From Procambarus clarkii (taxonomy: Eukaryota > Arthropoda > Malacostraca > Decapoda > Cambaridae), in the NCBI RefSeq assembly GCF_040958095.1, contig NC_091150.1:63247893-63311892 (forward strand): 64,000 nt of DNA, written 5' to 3'. Positions 11,904 through 22,620 of this stretch are shown piece by piece. A model generated the notes under the pieces. The model saw only the letters and a program-made list of their open reading frames with translations, was not told the DNA's origin and searched no databases. Both the position numbers and the translations under genes were made by a program. The stretch's first letter is position 1. Every line of letters starts with the position of its first letter.

Positions 11904-12395
11904 TTATCCCTTAACGTTATCCCTACAGACAAAAATCAGAAGATACAATTGACGATTTACTATAAAACCAAGAAAACTGCCAACCTACTTATGAGAAACT
12001 CTCCAGACACAAAGCAGAACGCTTTGAAAGAGACCAATGTCGTCTATGCCTTCAAATGCCCACTTGGGGACTGTAAGCCTCAAAGAACTCAGTATATAGG
12101 CAAGACAACAACATCTCTTTCCAGACGATTAACGATGCATAAGCAACAGGGCTCCATTAAGGAACATATAATCTCTTCCCACAATCAGTCCATCAACAGA
12201 GAAGTCTTAACAAAAATCACGGAAATCATCGATAGATACAGCGATAGCAGGCGGCTTCATATCTGCGAGGCACTACACATTAAGAAGTCAACACCAGCAA
12301 TCAAAAGCCAATTAATACACAACTATATTCTACCCACTTCAAGACTCTGCACCAATATAGAAGCAATAGAAGCATCAAGAAATATGGGCCAATAG
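11892..12395 (+). pseudogene. Penelope-like element, GIY-YIG endonuclease fragment (plus copy)
   Basis: An open frame of about 168 codons lacking the RT. It keeps 'PTDKNQKIQLTIYYKTKKTA', the EN core 'VVYAFKCPLGDC...QYIGKT', 'SRRLTMHKQQGSI', 'HI..SHNQSI', the Glu-bearing 'RRLHICEALHIKKSTPAI', and ends 'EASRNMGQ'. In typical GIY-YIG enzymes the last motif ends in Asn; here it is Lys (AIK), a possible catalytic loss. It starts at the fold-back junction, so it has no promoter or RT of its own. EN identity is firm; activity is doubtful. Confidence 0.82.
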
Positions 12396-12639
12396 TCCCT
12401 CTGCATTTACTTCCATTCTTCCCCCTCTAACTTTTCCCAATATTACCCAAGATTTCGTGTTCTATCTTGTGTTGAAAGCTTGTTTTCACCTCATCCAAAA
12501 CTGTTGTAACATATCACCTCACCCAAATGCAAGTATATAATGAAAAGCCGTTTGAATTATAGCATAGTAAGAAATCTGTTTAGTGTTTGCATGTTATAGT
12601 TGTGTATGTGTAAAGTAAAGTCTTTGAAAATGTAATAAG
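12396..12639 (+). mobile_element. Penelope 3'UTR, left part (split by LTR element A)
   Basis: Contains 'tatcacctcacccaaatgca', 'aatctgtttagtgtt' and 'gtctttgaaaatgtaataag', in the same order as at 55452-58050. The continuation 'ttattacgaaacgc' is found at 27518, on the other side of LTR element A. The uninterrupted site is preserved at 58033-58068, so the insertion point is exact. Confidence 0.85.
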
Positions 12640-14696
12640 TGTTATGATCTCAGCCGGCAGGAGAAACGAGTCTCCCTCCTTGAGAGTTATTCATCAAGCC
12701 TGACCTGATTAGAAGGTCTAGCGAATATTGAGGTGATAACGCATATGTAAAATAGTTGCTTGGATATGTGTAACAGTTTGAGATTATGGGCAATGAAGAA
12801 GAAAACAGATAAATGACTGGCGAGGAGATGTGGACGTTTTGCTGGAGGCGTGAGGCTCGCTTCCGGAGGACCTTGACCTCACTTGAGTGCCAGGCATCGC
12901 AGGGGGAAGCTGCGCTCCGTTGAGCTCCCGTCAGAAGGGAACCCCTAGTGATATATCTCGAAGAGAAGAGAAGTGTGCAGACGTACCAGCTGTGGAATCG
13001 AGCTGGGGACGTGTGGTCTCAAGTCGTGGGCGATAATTAGTGAATATTAAGCCGCCCGGAAGCATTATTGTGGGCCGTGGAGCGCCCTGACCAAGCCTCG
13101 TCAGAGGGAGAAAGCGCCCTCGACCTTATAATCTGTGGTAAGCACGATATACGCCAGTTCATAGTGATTGCTTGTAGTTGGTCGTGTGCCCAGCGACAGT
13201 AGCAATGTTTATTTATAAGTTAGACATGTTTTAATAAGGCAGAAGGCCTGAAATAAGAGAGTGGAGAGGGAGGAACATGGAGCGACGTCCATCCCCTCTG
13301 AGCGCTGGCGGGCGACTGAGGGAGCCCGACTCCTGACGGAGGAAGACCCTCCCAGTGAGTGAGGACCGCCGCCAGGCGAGGTGGAGTATGGACCCGCCCA
13401 AAGCGGGGGAGTCCACTCTCACTGTATGTAGAGGACAGATAGAGGTTGGAGACAAACATATTGTGTGATTATTTTTGTTTATGTGTTAAAGGGGAAACAA
13501 TTTTATTGGAGTGTCGATGGGTTGCAGGTTTGTCTTTGGGGGAGAAGTTGCTGAGAACTTCGAAGCCAGCAGATGAAGTAGATGATGAGACTCCAAGGTA
13601 GTGGAGCAGAGGACCTCGAGCTGTGAGGAGAAGCAGCAGTGAAGAGGAGTGTCACGTGCTTCTGTAGAGGTGGTGTAGCAGCCAAGAGAGCTGTGGAGGA
13701 ACCTAACAGAAGGGTGAAGCACCGTAGTTGCACAAGGAAACTTCATGATAGCAGCCTGGAGGAGCTGCAGAGGATCCTGGTAGTGAAGCCCGGAAGAACC
13801 TGAAGAGATCAGGGTAGTGAACTTCCAGAGGTGGAAGGGAAAGTTCCGGTGGATTACTAGTAGGGAGTTGATAGTGTTTGGTTGTCATTAGCGTGCAAGA
13901 CGCAGTGAGAGGTGAGTGATTGTTTGCATTCTTATGTCAAGGAGTGTTTTATACTGAAGTTTAGAGTTACAGTCGTAGGCTGGATTACCTACAGATGTAT
14001 GCGTTCTAGGACCGATATTGATCGATTAATCATTGCTGTGTATCAATGAACATTTATACTGATATATGTTATTGCATTCAAATGCTGATTTTCTATATAT
14101 ATATTATCTTGGTGATGGTGCAACAGTGTATGTAGACTTGATCAACTTGAGGTGGTTGATAGTATCAGGTGGTGAACCAGGAGATAGGATACCACTTGAT
14201 AAGCTGATAATAGAGTTCTGATGGTGTTGGAGTGCAACCTGATTGTAATATTATAGATTATAGGATTCATGATTATTATATGTGTGTATGTATCGTGTAT
14301 GTGCTTTGTCCAGTAAATGTATCCCAATTTGCTGGTGTTTGCCCTTGTCCTAGTGAGGCTTCCCAGGAGGTAGTAAAGAAGGAGAGAGAGAAAGAACCAA
14401 GAACCACTGCTGTGGACAGGGTAGAAGGTAATACTAGTAAGTCATAGGGGATTGAGGGGATCACATCTGATAAGGAGAGAGTGGGGAGTCACAGCGGCTC
14501 GAGTGGGTGTGTGCACGTGACAACGAGACTAAGTGTTGGAGCCGCATCCCCTAAACGTGTGACGTTGAGCCCCTCTCCAAGAGCCAGAAGCGCCAAGGGT
14601 GATCTCCTAGTATAAACACTCTACCGAGTTGTGGGTTGGGTTGTCCATAGAGAAGGATCAACGACGACAACATCAACCAACCCACAGTCTATAATA
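12640..14696 (+). repeat. 5' LTR of element A
   Basis: Starts TGTTATGATCTCAGCC and ends CAGTCTATAATA. Same length as 25457-27513, with about 17 substitutions seen by eye and no length change. Open frames of 60-86 codons inside it also occur in the other LTRs but have no recognisable domain. Confidence 0.9.
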
Positions 14697-14699
14697 AAT

Positions 14700-14717
14700 T
14701 GGGGGCCTGTCCGGGAT
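14700..14717 (+). promoter_or_regulatory. Primer-binding site, tRNA-Pro-like
   Basis: TGGGGGCCTGTCCGGGAT, three bases after the LTR, matches 16 of 18 positions of TGGGGGCTCGTCCGGGAT, the complement of the tRNA-Pro 3' end known as the primer site of mammalian gammaretroviruses. The only change is a CT/TC swap. Element B has a 2-base insertion in the same site. Confidence 0.75.
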
Positions 14718-14830
14718 AGTGAACTGACAAACCCACACCCTGTCCAAGAGTGGATTTGTACACCCTTGCTGAAATAAACTGCGTGACCGCAGGTGTATAC
14801 TCTCTCTCTTGGGAAGACTCACAGGACAAG

Positions 14831-17143
14831 ATGGATAAGGTGCAAGCGTTTGTGGAGTCAGGCAAGCCTGAGGACTTGGAAGGTTGCACGAGGGATCAAT
14901 TGAAACAAATAGCAGAAAAATGTGGCATCAGGTTGAAAGCATCTAAAGTAGCTGGGATGAAGGATGAGATCCTGAGGCAGTTAAGAGCCAAATGTGAAGC
15001 GGCAGAACAAGGAGCCCAAAAAGGAGCTGAAAGTGGAAAGGAGGATGATGGGCAGGATGAAGTGAGATCCCAGGGATCGAGTAGGAGCAGCAAGAGTAAC
15101 CGCAGTAGCAGGAGTGGCCGAAATAGGAGCTTGGAGAGATTCCAGTTAGAGCTCCAGATGCAGCAACAACGAGAGGACAAGGAGAGACAGTTCCAGCTGG
15201 AAAAGTTGAAATTAAAACTCCAGATGAAAAATGAAGCCGAGAAGGAGAAAGAGAAATCCAGGCTGGAAGTAGAAAAAGAGAAAACAAGAGTAAGAGAACT
15301 GGAGTTGGAACAAGAGAAAGAAAAAGAGAAAGCAAGACTAGAGGTCGAAAAAGAAAAAGCCCAGGTCGAGAAAGAAAAAGAGAGAACAAAACAAATGCAG
15401 ATAGAAGCGAATAGAACCTTGGCTGAGCAAAGGATTGAACATGGGTTGCCAGAGAGCACCACCCAGGTATCACACCCACCAGATGTTAGGGTTAGGGAGA
15501 AGGACATTCCCTTGTTTGTTCCCGAAGAGGCGGAGAGCTTCTTCGAGCATTTTGAAAAAGTAGCCATCATCAAGGAGTTTCCACAGGAGGAATGGGCCCA
15601 GCTGGTCCAGTTAAGATTGACCGGTGCAGCCAGAGAGGCATACACCCAATTGTCACTGGAAGAGTGCCAGGATTATGCCACGGTAAAGAGCAGCATATTG
15701 CGCTCGTTTCAGTTAACCCCAGAAGCTTATAGAAAGCGCTTCAGAGAGATGATGAAGGTTGAAGCGTGTACTTTTGCTGAGACAGCAAGAGATCTGGAAA
15801 GACGATTCCAGAAGTGGATTGAGGCTGCTGGAGTTGGATCTTACGCTGACCTGAAGCAACTGATGGTCATGGAGAAGTTCTTGGAGATGATGCATCCCGA
15901 AACAAAGTTCAAGATCCAAGAAGCAGGGATAAAGGAGGTGAAAGATGCCGCAGATAGGGCGGATATGATTACCGAAGCATACAAGAGCTTAAGGGAGAAC
16001 AGAGTGAGAAGCGAGGCGAGACGCAGCAATAGCAGATCCAATGGAGTCTGGGGAGGAAGAAATTATGAAAGACCCAGAGGAGTCTGGGATAAGAAGAATT
16101 TTGATAAATGGGCAGAGAAAAGTAAGTACCCTAAAATTCAGAAGAGTAGGTCGCGCACTTCGTCTGAAAGTGAGGATGGAGGGGCTAAACGAGAAACTAA
16201 TCGTTATCCAGGAAATCAAGAGTCCAGTAAAACCCCACAGAGTGCAGGTAGTGTACCTGGCCCGAGGAACTCTCATGCGAGTGAACAAAGTCAGAGCCAC
16301 TCGGGTTCTTATAGGAGAGATTTTTCCCAGGTGAGATGTTACCAATGTAACGGATTGGGTCACGTGATGCGAGATTGTCGGCAGGGCAAGAGAGTTGTGA
16401 CCCTGGCCATGTGTGACCCCCGAGGTAAATATGCCAATGTGTTCCAAGACAAACCACAGAGATCAAACTTAGTGAAGGAGAGGTATAGGCCGTTCATGAG
16501 CAAAGGTTGGATCAGTGTAGGAGGCCAACCTGAGGTAGAAGTTGGTATCTTAAGAGATACCGGAGCTAATCAGAGCTTGATTGCGAGAAGCCTGATTGGG
16601 AATGATCGACGGTTAGCTGGCAGGAGTAAGATGAGAGTATATGGGTTATTGTCTGAGAGTGACATGCCCGTTTGTACTGTCCAGCTAAGGTCGGAATATG
16701 TGTCGGCAGAGGTGATGTTGGGAGTGTGCCCCGACATACCTATTCCAGGAGTCCAAGTGATCCTGGGGAATGACTTGTGCGGGACAAAGGTGTTGCCGAG
16801 AGTCGTAGCGGAGACTGTGCCAGAGGAGTGCCTAGAAGGCCACTGCACGGGTGGGATACCTGAGAGTGTGAACCTGACTGACATCCGAGGAGATGAGTCA
16901 GGAGACCGCCAAGCCATTGAGTACCCTGTCTCGGTAGTGACGAAGACAGAGGCGGCCGACAAGGAAGACACTGGAGAAGATGAGACAGTGTCGATTCAAC
17001 CGGTGGAAGATATCGATGTAGATATAGCATGGCTGTTTGATGAAGGTCCAGCCCAGGCAAATGAAGTCTCGGTGAGGTCAAAAGTGAGGATGACCCAGCC
17101 GAAGAAGAATACTGTGAGGAGAGTTGACCTGAGTAGAGCCTAG
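14831..17143 (+). CDS. Gag-protease polyprotein of element A (premature stop)
   Basis: The start at 14831 (MDKVQ) is chosen because element B starts its frame there; an upstream ATG at 14750 lies in the leader. Domains in order: SAP/LEM-like helix pair (residues ~15-55, 'TRDQLKQIAEKCGIRLKASK'), Ser/Arg linker, a long Glu/Lys coiled coil (~110-210), SCAN-like capsid domain (~225-395, 'FFEHFEKVAIIKEFP', 'FQLTPEAYRKRFREM'), basic linker, CCHC knuckle C-x2-C-x4-H-x4-C (16337-16378), and retropepsin with catalytic DTG at 16556-16564 plus the C-terminal 'VILGNDLCG' loop (near 16757). It ends at TAG 17141-17143, where element B has CAG, so a point mutation removes the charged tail. No RT follows. 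Gag would assemble particles; PR would process them. Confidence 0.88.
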   Translation: MDKVQAFVESGKPEDLEGCTRDQLKQIAEKCGIRLKASKVAGMKDEILRQLRAKCEAAEQGAQKGAESGKEDDGQDEVRSQGSSRSSKSNRSSRSGRNRSLERFQLELQMQQQREDKERQFQLEKLKLKLQMKNEAEKEKEKSRLEVEKEKTRVRELELEQEKEKEKARLEVEKEKAQVEKEKERTKQMQIEANRTLAEQRIEHGLPESTTQVSHPPDVRVREKDIPLFVPEEAESFFEHFEKVAIIKEFPQEEWAQLVQLRLTGAAREAYTQLSLEECQDYATVKSSILRSFQLTPEAYRKRFREMMKVEACTFAETARDLERRFQKWIEAAGVGSYADLKQLMVMEKFLEMMHPETKFKIQEAGIKEVKDAADRADMITEAYKSLRENRVRSEARRSNSRSNGVWGGRNYERPRGVWDKKNFDKWAEKSKYPKIQKSRSRTSSESEDGGAKRETNRYPGNQESSKTPQSAGSVPGPRNSHASEQSQSHSGSYRRDFSQVRCYQCNGLGHVMRDCRQGKRVVTLAMCDPRGKYANVFQDKPQRSNLVKERYRPFMSKGWISVGGQPEVEVGILRDTGANQSLIARSLIGNDRRLAGRSKMRVYGLLSESDMPVCTVQLRSEYVSAEVMLGVCPDIPIPGVQVILGNDLCGTKVLPRVVAETVPEECLEGHCTGGIPESVNLTDIRGDESGDRQAIEYPVSVVTKTEAADKEDTGEDETVSIQPVEDIDVDIAWLFDEGPAQANEVSVRSKVRMTQPKKNTVRRVDLSRA

Positions 17144-17181
17144 ACTGCTGAAATTAAGGGTCGGAAGGTGAACGCAACTGT

Positions 17182-19151
17182 ACTGTGGGTTGGTTGGTGT
17201 TGTCGTCGTCGATCCTTCTCTATGGACAACCCAACCCACAACTCGGCAGAGTGCTTATACTAGGAGATCACCCTTGGCGCTTCTGGCTCTTGGAGAGTGG
17301 CTCAGCGTCACACGTTTAGGGGATGCGGCTCCAACACTTAGCCTCGTTGTCACGTGCACACACCCACTCGAGCCGCTGTGACTCCCCACTCTCTCCTTAT
17401 GAGATATGATCTCCTCAATCCCCTATGACTTATTAGTATTACCTCTTACCCTGTCCACAGCAGTGGTTCTTGGTTCTTTCTCTCTCTCTCTCCTTCTTCA
17501 CTACTTCCTGGGAAGCCTCACTAGGACAAGGGCAAACACCAGCAAATTGTGACACATTTACTGAACAAAGCACATACACGATACATACACACATATAATA
17601 ATAATGAATCCTATACTCTATAATATCACAATCAGGTTGCACTCCAACACCATCAGAACTCTATTATCAGCTTATCAAGTGGTATCCTACCTCCTGGTTC
17701 ACCACCTGATACTATTAACCTCCTCAAGTTGGTCAAGCCTACACACTGTTGCACCATCAGCAAGATGACATATATATATAGAAAACCAGCATTTGAATGC
17801 AATAACATATACCAGTATAAATGTTCATTGATACTTCAATATAAAAAACTCCTTGACATAAGGATGCCAACAGTCACTCACCTCTCACTGCGTCTTGCAC
17901 GCTACTGACAACCAAACACTATCAACTCCCTATAAGTAATCCACCAGAACTTCCCCTTCCACCTCTGGAAGTTCACAACCCTAATATCCTTAGGTTCTTC
18001 CGGGCTTCACTACCAGGATCCTCTGCAGCTCCTCCAGGCTGCTATCATGAAGTTTCCTTGTGCAACTACGGTGCTTCACCCTTCTGTTAGGTTCTTCCAC
18101 AGCTCTCTTGGCTGCTACACCACCTCTACAGAAGCACGTGACACTCCTCTTCACTGCTGCTTCTCCTCACAGCTCGAGGTCCTCTGCTCCACTACCTTGG
18201 AGTCTCATCAGCTACATCATCTGCTGGCTTCGAAGTTCTCAGCAACTTCTTCCCCAAAAGACAAACCTGCAACCCATCGACACTCCAATAAAATGTTCCC
18301 CTTTAACACATAAACAAAAATAACCACACAATATGCTTGCCTCAAACCTCTATCTGTCCTCTACATACAGTGAGAGTGGACTCCCCCGTTTTGGGCGGGT
18401 CCATACTCCACCTCGCCTGGCGGCGGTCCTCACTCGCTGGGAGGGTCTTCCTCCATCCGGAGCCGGGCTCCCTCAGTCGTCCGTCAGAGCTCAGAGGGGA
18501 TGGACGTCGCTCCGTGCTCCTCCCTCTTCACTCTCCTATTTCAGGCCTTCTGCCTTATTAAAACATGTCTAACCTATAAATAAACATCGCTACTGTCGCT
18601 GGGCACACGACCATCTACAAGTGATCACTATGAACTGGCGTTTATCGTGCTTACCACAGATTAATTGGTCGAGGGCGCTTTTCCTCTGACGGCGTCTGGT
18701 CAGGGCGCTCCACACAGCCCACAATAATGCTTCTGGGCGATTTAATATCTGCTCGTCGACCAGGACTTGAGACCACAACGTTCCCAGCTCGATTCCACAG
18801 CTGGTACGTCCGCACACTTCTCTTCCCTTAGAGATATATCACTAGGGGTTCCCTTCTGGCGGGAGCTCAAACGGAGCGCGGCTTCCCCCTGCGATGTCTG
18901 GCACTCAAGTGAGGTCAAGGTCCTCCGGAAGCGAGCCTCACGCCTCCAGCAAAATGTCCACATCTCCTAGCCAGTCATTTATCTATTTTCTTCTGCATTG
19001 CCCATAATCTCAAACTGTTACACATATCCAACCAACTATTTTACATATGCGTTATCACCTCAATATTCCTTAGACCTTCTAATCAGGTCAGGCTTGACGA
19101 ATAACTCTCAAGGAGGGAGACTCGTTTCTCCTGCAGGCTGAGATCATAACA
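17182..19151 (-). repeat. 3' LTR of element B (U5 end trimmed by 8 bp)
   Basis: 1970 bp, co-linear with 22629-24598. The outer end begins 'actgtgggttgg' rather than 'tattatagactgtggg'. It meets element A's 'gcaactgt', so ACTGT occurs twice in a row at the junction. Confidence 0.9.
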
Positions 19152-19170
19152 CTCCCCTCCCCTTATTTTT
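19152..19170 (-). promoter_or_regulatory. Polypurine tract of element B
   Basis: On the minus strand AAAAATAAGGGGAGGGGAG directly precedes the TGTTATG start of the 3' LTR, the expected place for plus-strand priming. The same tract precedes the 3' LTR of element A. Confidence 0.88.
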
Positions 19171-19422
19171 GAGAGTTATTCCAGTGGCAAAGCTCGGGAT
19201 AATACATCCGCCACCCCACTGTCTCGTTCTTCAACCGATTGGTTCGACCGGTTAGTTTGTTTACATACTCCCGTAAGAGTCTACAATTAGTTCGTTGCTC
19301 CTTGCAACATCTGGCTCACAACTCGCCAGAAACATGATCTTCTCATAAACGATTTGACCTCTCTGGCACCTCTTGGCTAGGCTGTCCTCCTTGGACGCCT
19401 GCAATCCATTGGTCCACTCTAC

Positions 19423-22400
19423 TTACTGTCTCCACCCTCCGTTTCCTCGTCTTCTTCTCTTCCCGTCCAGAGTCAGACATCTACTGTCTGTACCTCCTCT
19501 GTCGTCTTCACACTTCCATCTACTGCCATTATACTTTCGTCTCCTGCCATCATACTTCACTCCCTCGTCTTCACCAACTATCCTCCCTTTCGTCTCCTCA
19601 TTTGTCCAAGACATCGTCTTGTTTGACCTCCATCGAGTCCTCGGCTTTCTTCTATTCCTCCATGCTTGCATCATCATCCTCTTCCCACACTTCTCACCTC
19701 TATACCACTCCATTTCTTCTCCTTCAACTCTTCTTCGTTCCCTAAAAGTTTCTTCAAGCACTGTACTACACTCAACAGCACTCGACCGTGCATGTCGCTC
19801 TACCTCTCCCAGAGTGCTCGTAAGCATCTCTCCACACATACTGTCTCTTCTCCTCTCATTTTCTCGGCTATTACTCTTCTTCATTATTTCTCCTCCACGT
19901 TGTCTGTGAAACATGCCAACTCCTGACATCTCAAACAACTTAACTCCACTATCCCTATGCCTCTGTGCTCGTGGACAACGTGACGCTCTACTCCCGTCCT
20001 CAGTATGTCCACATCTTTCCTCATTCATACTCAGCACAGTTGCATTCACCTTCCGACTCTTAGTTTCAGCAGTCTGGGCTCTACTCAGGTCCGCTCTCTT
20101 CACATGATTCTTCTTCGGCTGGGTCATCTTCACTTTCGACCTCACCGAGACTTCATTCTCCTGGGCTGGACCTTCATCAAACAGCCACGCTATATCTACA
20201 TCGATATCTTCCACTGGTTGAATCGACACTGTATCATCTTCTCCAGCGTCTTCCTTGTCGGCCACCTCTGCCTTCCTCACTACCGAGACAGGGTACTCAA
20301 TGGCTTGGCGGTCTCCTGACTCATCTCCTCGGATGTCAGTCAGGTTCACACTCTCAGGTGTCCCACCCGTGCCGTGGCCTTCTGGGCACTCCTCTGGCAC
20401 AGTCTCCGCTATGACTCTTGGCAACACCTTTGTCCCGCACAAGTCATTCCCCAAGATCACTTGGACTCCTGGAATAGGTATGTCGGGGCACACTCCCAAC
20501 ATCACCTCTGCCGACACATATTCCGACCTTAGCTGGACAGTACATACGGGCATGTCACTCTCAGACAATAACCCATATACTTTCATCCTACTCCTGCCAG
20601 CTAATCGTCGATCATTCCCAATCAGGCTTCTCGTAACCAAGCTCTGATTAGCTCCGGTATCTCTCAAGATACCAACTTCTACCTCAGGTTGGCCTCCTAT
20701 ACTGATCCAACCTTTGCTCATGAACGGCCTATACCTCTCGTTCACTAAGTTCGCTCTCTGTGGTTTGTCTCGGAACACATTAGTATATTTACTTCGGGGG
20801 TCACACATGGCCAGGGTCACAACTCTCTTGCCCTGCCGACAATCTCGCATCACGTGACCCAATCCGTTACAATTGTAACATCTCATCTGGGAAAAATCTC
20901 TTCTATATGTACCCAAGCGGCTCTGACTTTGTCCACTCGCATGAGAGTTCCTCGAGGCAGGTACACTACCTGCACTCTGTGGGGCTTTACTGGACTCTCG
21001 ATTTCCCGGATAACGATTAGCTTCTCGTTTGGCTCCTCCATCCTCACTTTCAGATGAAGTGCGCGACCTACTCTTCTGAGTTCCAGGGTACTTACTTTTA
21101 TCTGCCCATTTATCAAAATTTTTCTCACCCCAGACTCTTCTGGGTCTTTCATAATTTCTTCCTCCCCAGACTCCATTGGATCTGCCATTGCTGCATCTCG
21201 CCTCACTTCTCACTCTGTTCTCCCTCAAGCTCTTGTATGCTTCAGTAATCATATCCGCCCTATCTGCGGCATCTTTCACCTCCATTATCCCTGCTTCTTG
21301 GATCTTGAACTTTGTTTCGGGATGCATCATCTCCAAGAACTTCTCCATGACCATCAGTTGCTTCAGGTCAGCGTAAGATCCAACTCCAGCAGCCTCAATC
21401 CACTTCTGGAATCGTCTTTCCAGATCCCTTGCTGTCTCAGCAAACGTACATGCTCCAACTTTGATCATCTCTCTGAAACGCTTTCTATAAGCTTCTGGGG
21501 TTAACTGAAACGAGCGCAATATGCTGCTCTTTACTGTGGCGTAATCCTGGCACTCTTCCAGTGACAATTGGGTGTATGCCTCCCTGGCTGCACCGGTCAA
21601 TCTTAACTGGACCAGCTGGGCCCATTCCTCCTGTGGCCACTCCTTGATGCTGGCTACTTTTTCAAAGTGCTCGAAAAAGCTCTCTGCCTCTTCGGGAACA
21701 AACAAGGGAATGTCCTTCTCCCTAACCCTAACATCTGGTGGGTGTGATACCTGGGTGGTGCTCTCTGGCAACCCATGTTCAATCCTTTGCTCAGCCAAGG
21801 TTCTATTCGCTTCTATCTGCATTTGTTTTGTTCTCTCTTTTTCTTTTTCGACCTGGGCTTTTTCTTTTTCTTGTTCCAACTCCAGTTCCCTTACTCTGGT
21901 TTTCTCTTTTTCTTTCTCCACCTCTAGTCTTGCTTTCTCTTTTTCTTTCTCCTGTTCCAACTCCAGTTCTCTCACTCTGGTTTTCTCTTTTTCTACTTCC
22001 AGCCTGGTTTTCTCTTTTTCTACTTCCAGCCTGGTTTTCTCTTTTTCTACTTCCAGCCTGGTTTTCTCTTTTTCCTTCTCGGCTTCATTTTTCATCTGGA
22101 GTTCTAATTTCATCTTTTCCAGCTGGAACTGTCTCTCCTCACGCTGTTGTTGGATCTGGAGCTCTAACTGGAATCTCTCCAAGCTCCTATTTCGGCTATT
22201 CCTACTACTGCGGCTACTCTTGCTGCTCCTACTCGATCCCTGGGATCTCACTTCATCCTGCCCATCATCCTCCTTTCCACTTTCAGCTCCTTTCTGGGCT
22301 CCTTGTTCTGCCGCTTCACTTCTGGCTCTCAACTGCCTCAGGATCTCATCCTTCATCCCAGCTACTTTAGATGCTTTCAACCTGATGCCACATTTTTCTG

Positions 22401-22482
22401 CTATTTGTTTCAATTGATCCCTCGTGCAACCTTCCAAGTCCTCGGGCTTGCCTGACTCCACAAACGTTTGCACCTTATCCAT
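19423..22482 (-). CDS. Gag-protease polyprotein of element B, intact, 1019 codons
   Basis: Same domain order as in element A: SAP-like N-terminus, coiled coil (with extra tandem copies of 'TRLEVEKEK'), SCAN-like capsid, CCHC knuckle 'CYNCNGLGHVMRDC', retropepsin DTG (D codon 20659-20661) and 'VILGNDLCG'. After the protease the frame runs on for ~230 residues of Arg/Glu/Gly-rich sequence, where a Gypsy element would have RT, RNase H and integrase; none of their motifs is present. Gag and PR differ from A by only a few residues per hundred, while the tail differs at ~25 of 177 positions, so the tail does not look constrained. The reverse strand of the tail is also open in both copies (178 and 243 codons from 'MARLSSLDAC'); it is equally diverged and probably incidental. 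Confidence 0.87.
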   Translation of the reverse strand: MDKVQTFVESGKPEDLEGCTRDQLKQIAEKCGIRLKASKVAGMKDEILRQLRARSEAAEQGAQKGAESGKEDDGQDEVRSQGSSRSSKSSRSSRNSRNRSLERFQLELQIQQQREERQFQLEKMKLELQMKNEAEKEKEKTRLEVEKEKTRLEVEKEKTRLEVEKEKTRVRELELEQEKEKEKARLEVEKEKEKTRVRELELEQEKEKAQVEKEKERTKQMQIEANRTLAEQRIEHGLPESTTQVSHPPDVRVREKDIPLFVPEEAESFFEHFEKVASIKEWPQEEWAQLVQLRLTGAAREAYTQLSLEECQDYATVKSSILRSFQLTPEAYRKRFREMIKVGACTFAETARDLERRFQKWIEAAGVGSYADLKQLMVMEKFLEMMHPETKFKIQEAGIMEVKDAADRADMITEAYKSLRENRVRSEARCSNGRSNGVWGGRNYERPRRVWGEKNFDKWADKSKYPGTQKSRSRTSSESEDGGAKREANRYPGNRESSKAPQSAGSVPASRNSHASGQSQSRLGTYRRDFSQMRCYNCNGLGHVMRDCRQGKRVVTLAMCDPRSKYTNVFRDKPQRANLVNERYRPFMSKGWISIGGQPEVEVGILRDTGANQSLVTRSLIGNDRRLAGRSRMKVYGLLSESDMPVCTVQLRSEYVSAEVMLGVCPDIPIPGVQVILGNDLCGTKVLPRVIAETVPEECPEGHGTGGTPESVNLTDIRGDESGDRQAIEYPVSVVRKAEVADKEDAGEDDTVSIQPVEDIDVDIAWLFDEGPAQENEVSVRSKVKMTQPKKNHVKRADLSRAQTAETKSRKVNATVLSMNEERCGHTEDGSRASRCPRAQRHRDSGVKLFEMSGVGMFHRQRGGEIMKKSNSRENERRRDSMCGEMLTSTLGEVERHARSSAVECSTVLEETFRERRRVEGEEMEWYRGEKCGKRMMMQAWRNRRKPRTRWRSNKTMSWTNEETKGRIVGEDEGVKYDGRRRKYNGSRWKCEDDRGGTDSRCLTLDGKRRRRGNGGWRQ

Positions 22483-22599
22483 CTTTGTCCTGTGAGTCTT
22501 CCCAAGAGAGAATATACACCTGCGTTCACACAGTTATCTATTTCAGCAAGGGTGTACAAATCCACTCTTGGACAGGGTGTGGGTGTGTCAGTTCACTCT

Positions 22600-22617
22600 C
22601 CCGGACACAGGCCCCCA
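22600..22617 (-). promoter_or_regulatory. Primer-binding site of element B
   Basis: On the minus strand TGGGGGCCTGTGTCCGGG lies three bases inside the 5' LTR. It matches the tRNA-Pro-like site of element A except for two inserted bases (TG), which would weaken pairing. Confidence 0.65.
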
Positions 22618-22620
22618 ATT

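Noticed and set aside
19373..19909. Antisense protein gene in elements A and B (HBZ-like)
   Set aside because: Open in both copies, but as diverged as the sense frame; Arg/Glu codons on one strand rarely create stops on the other.
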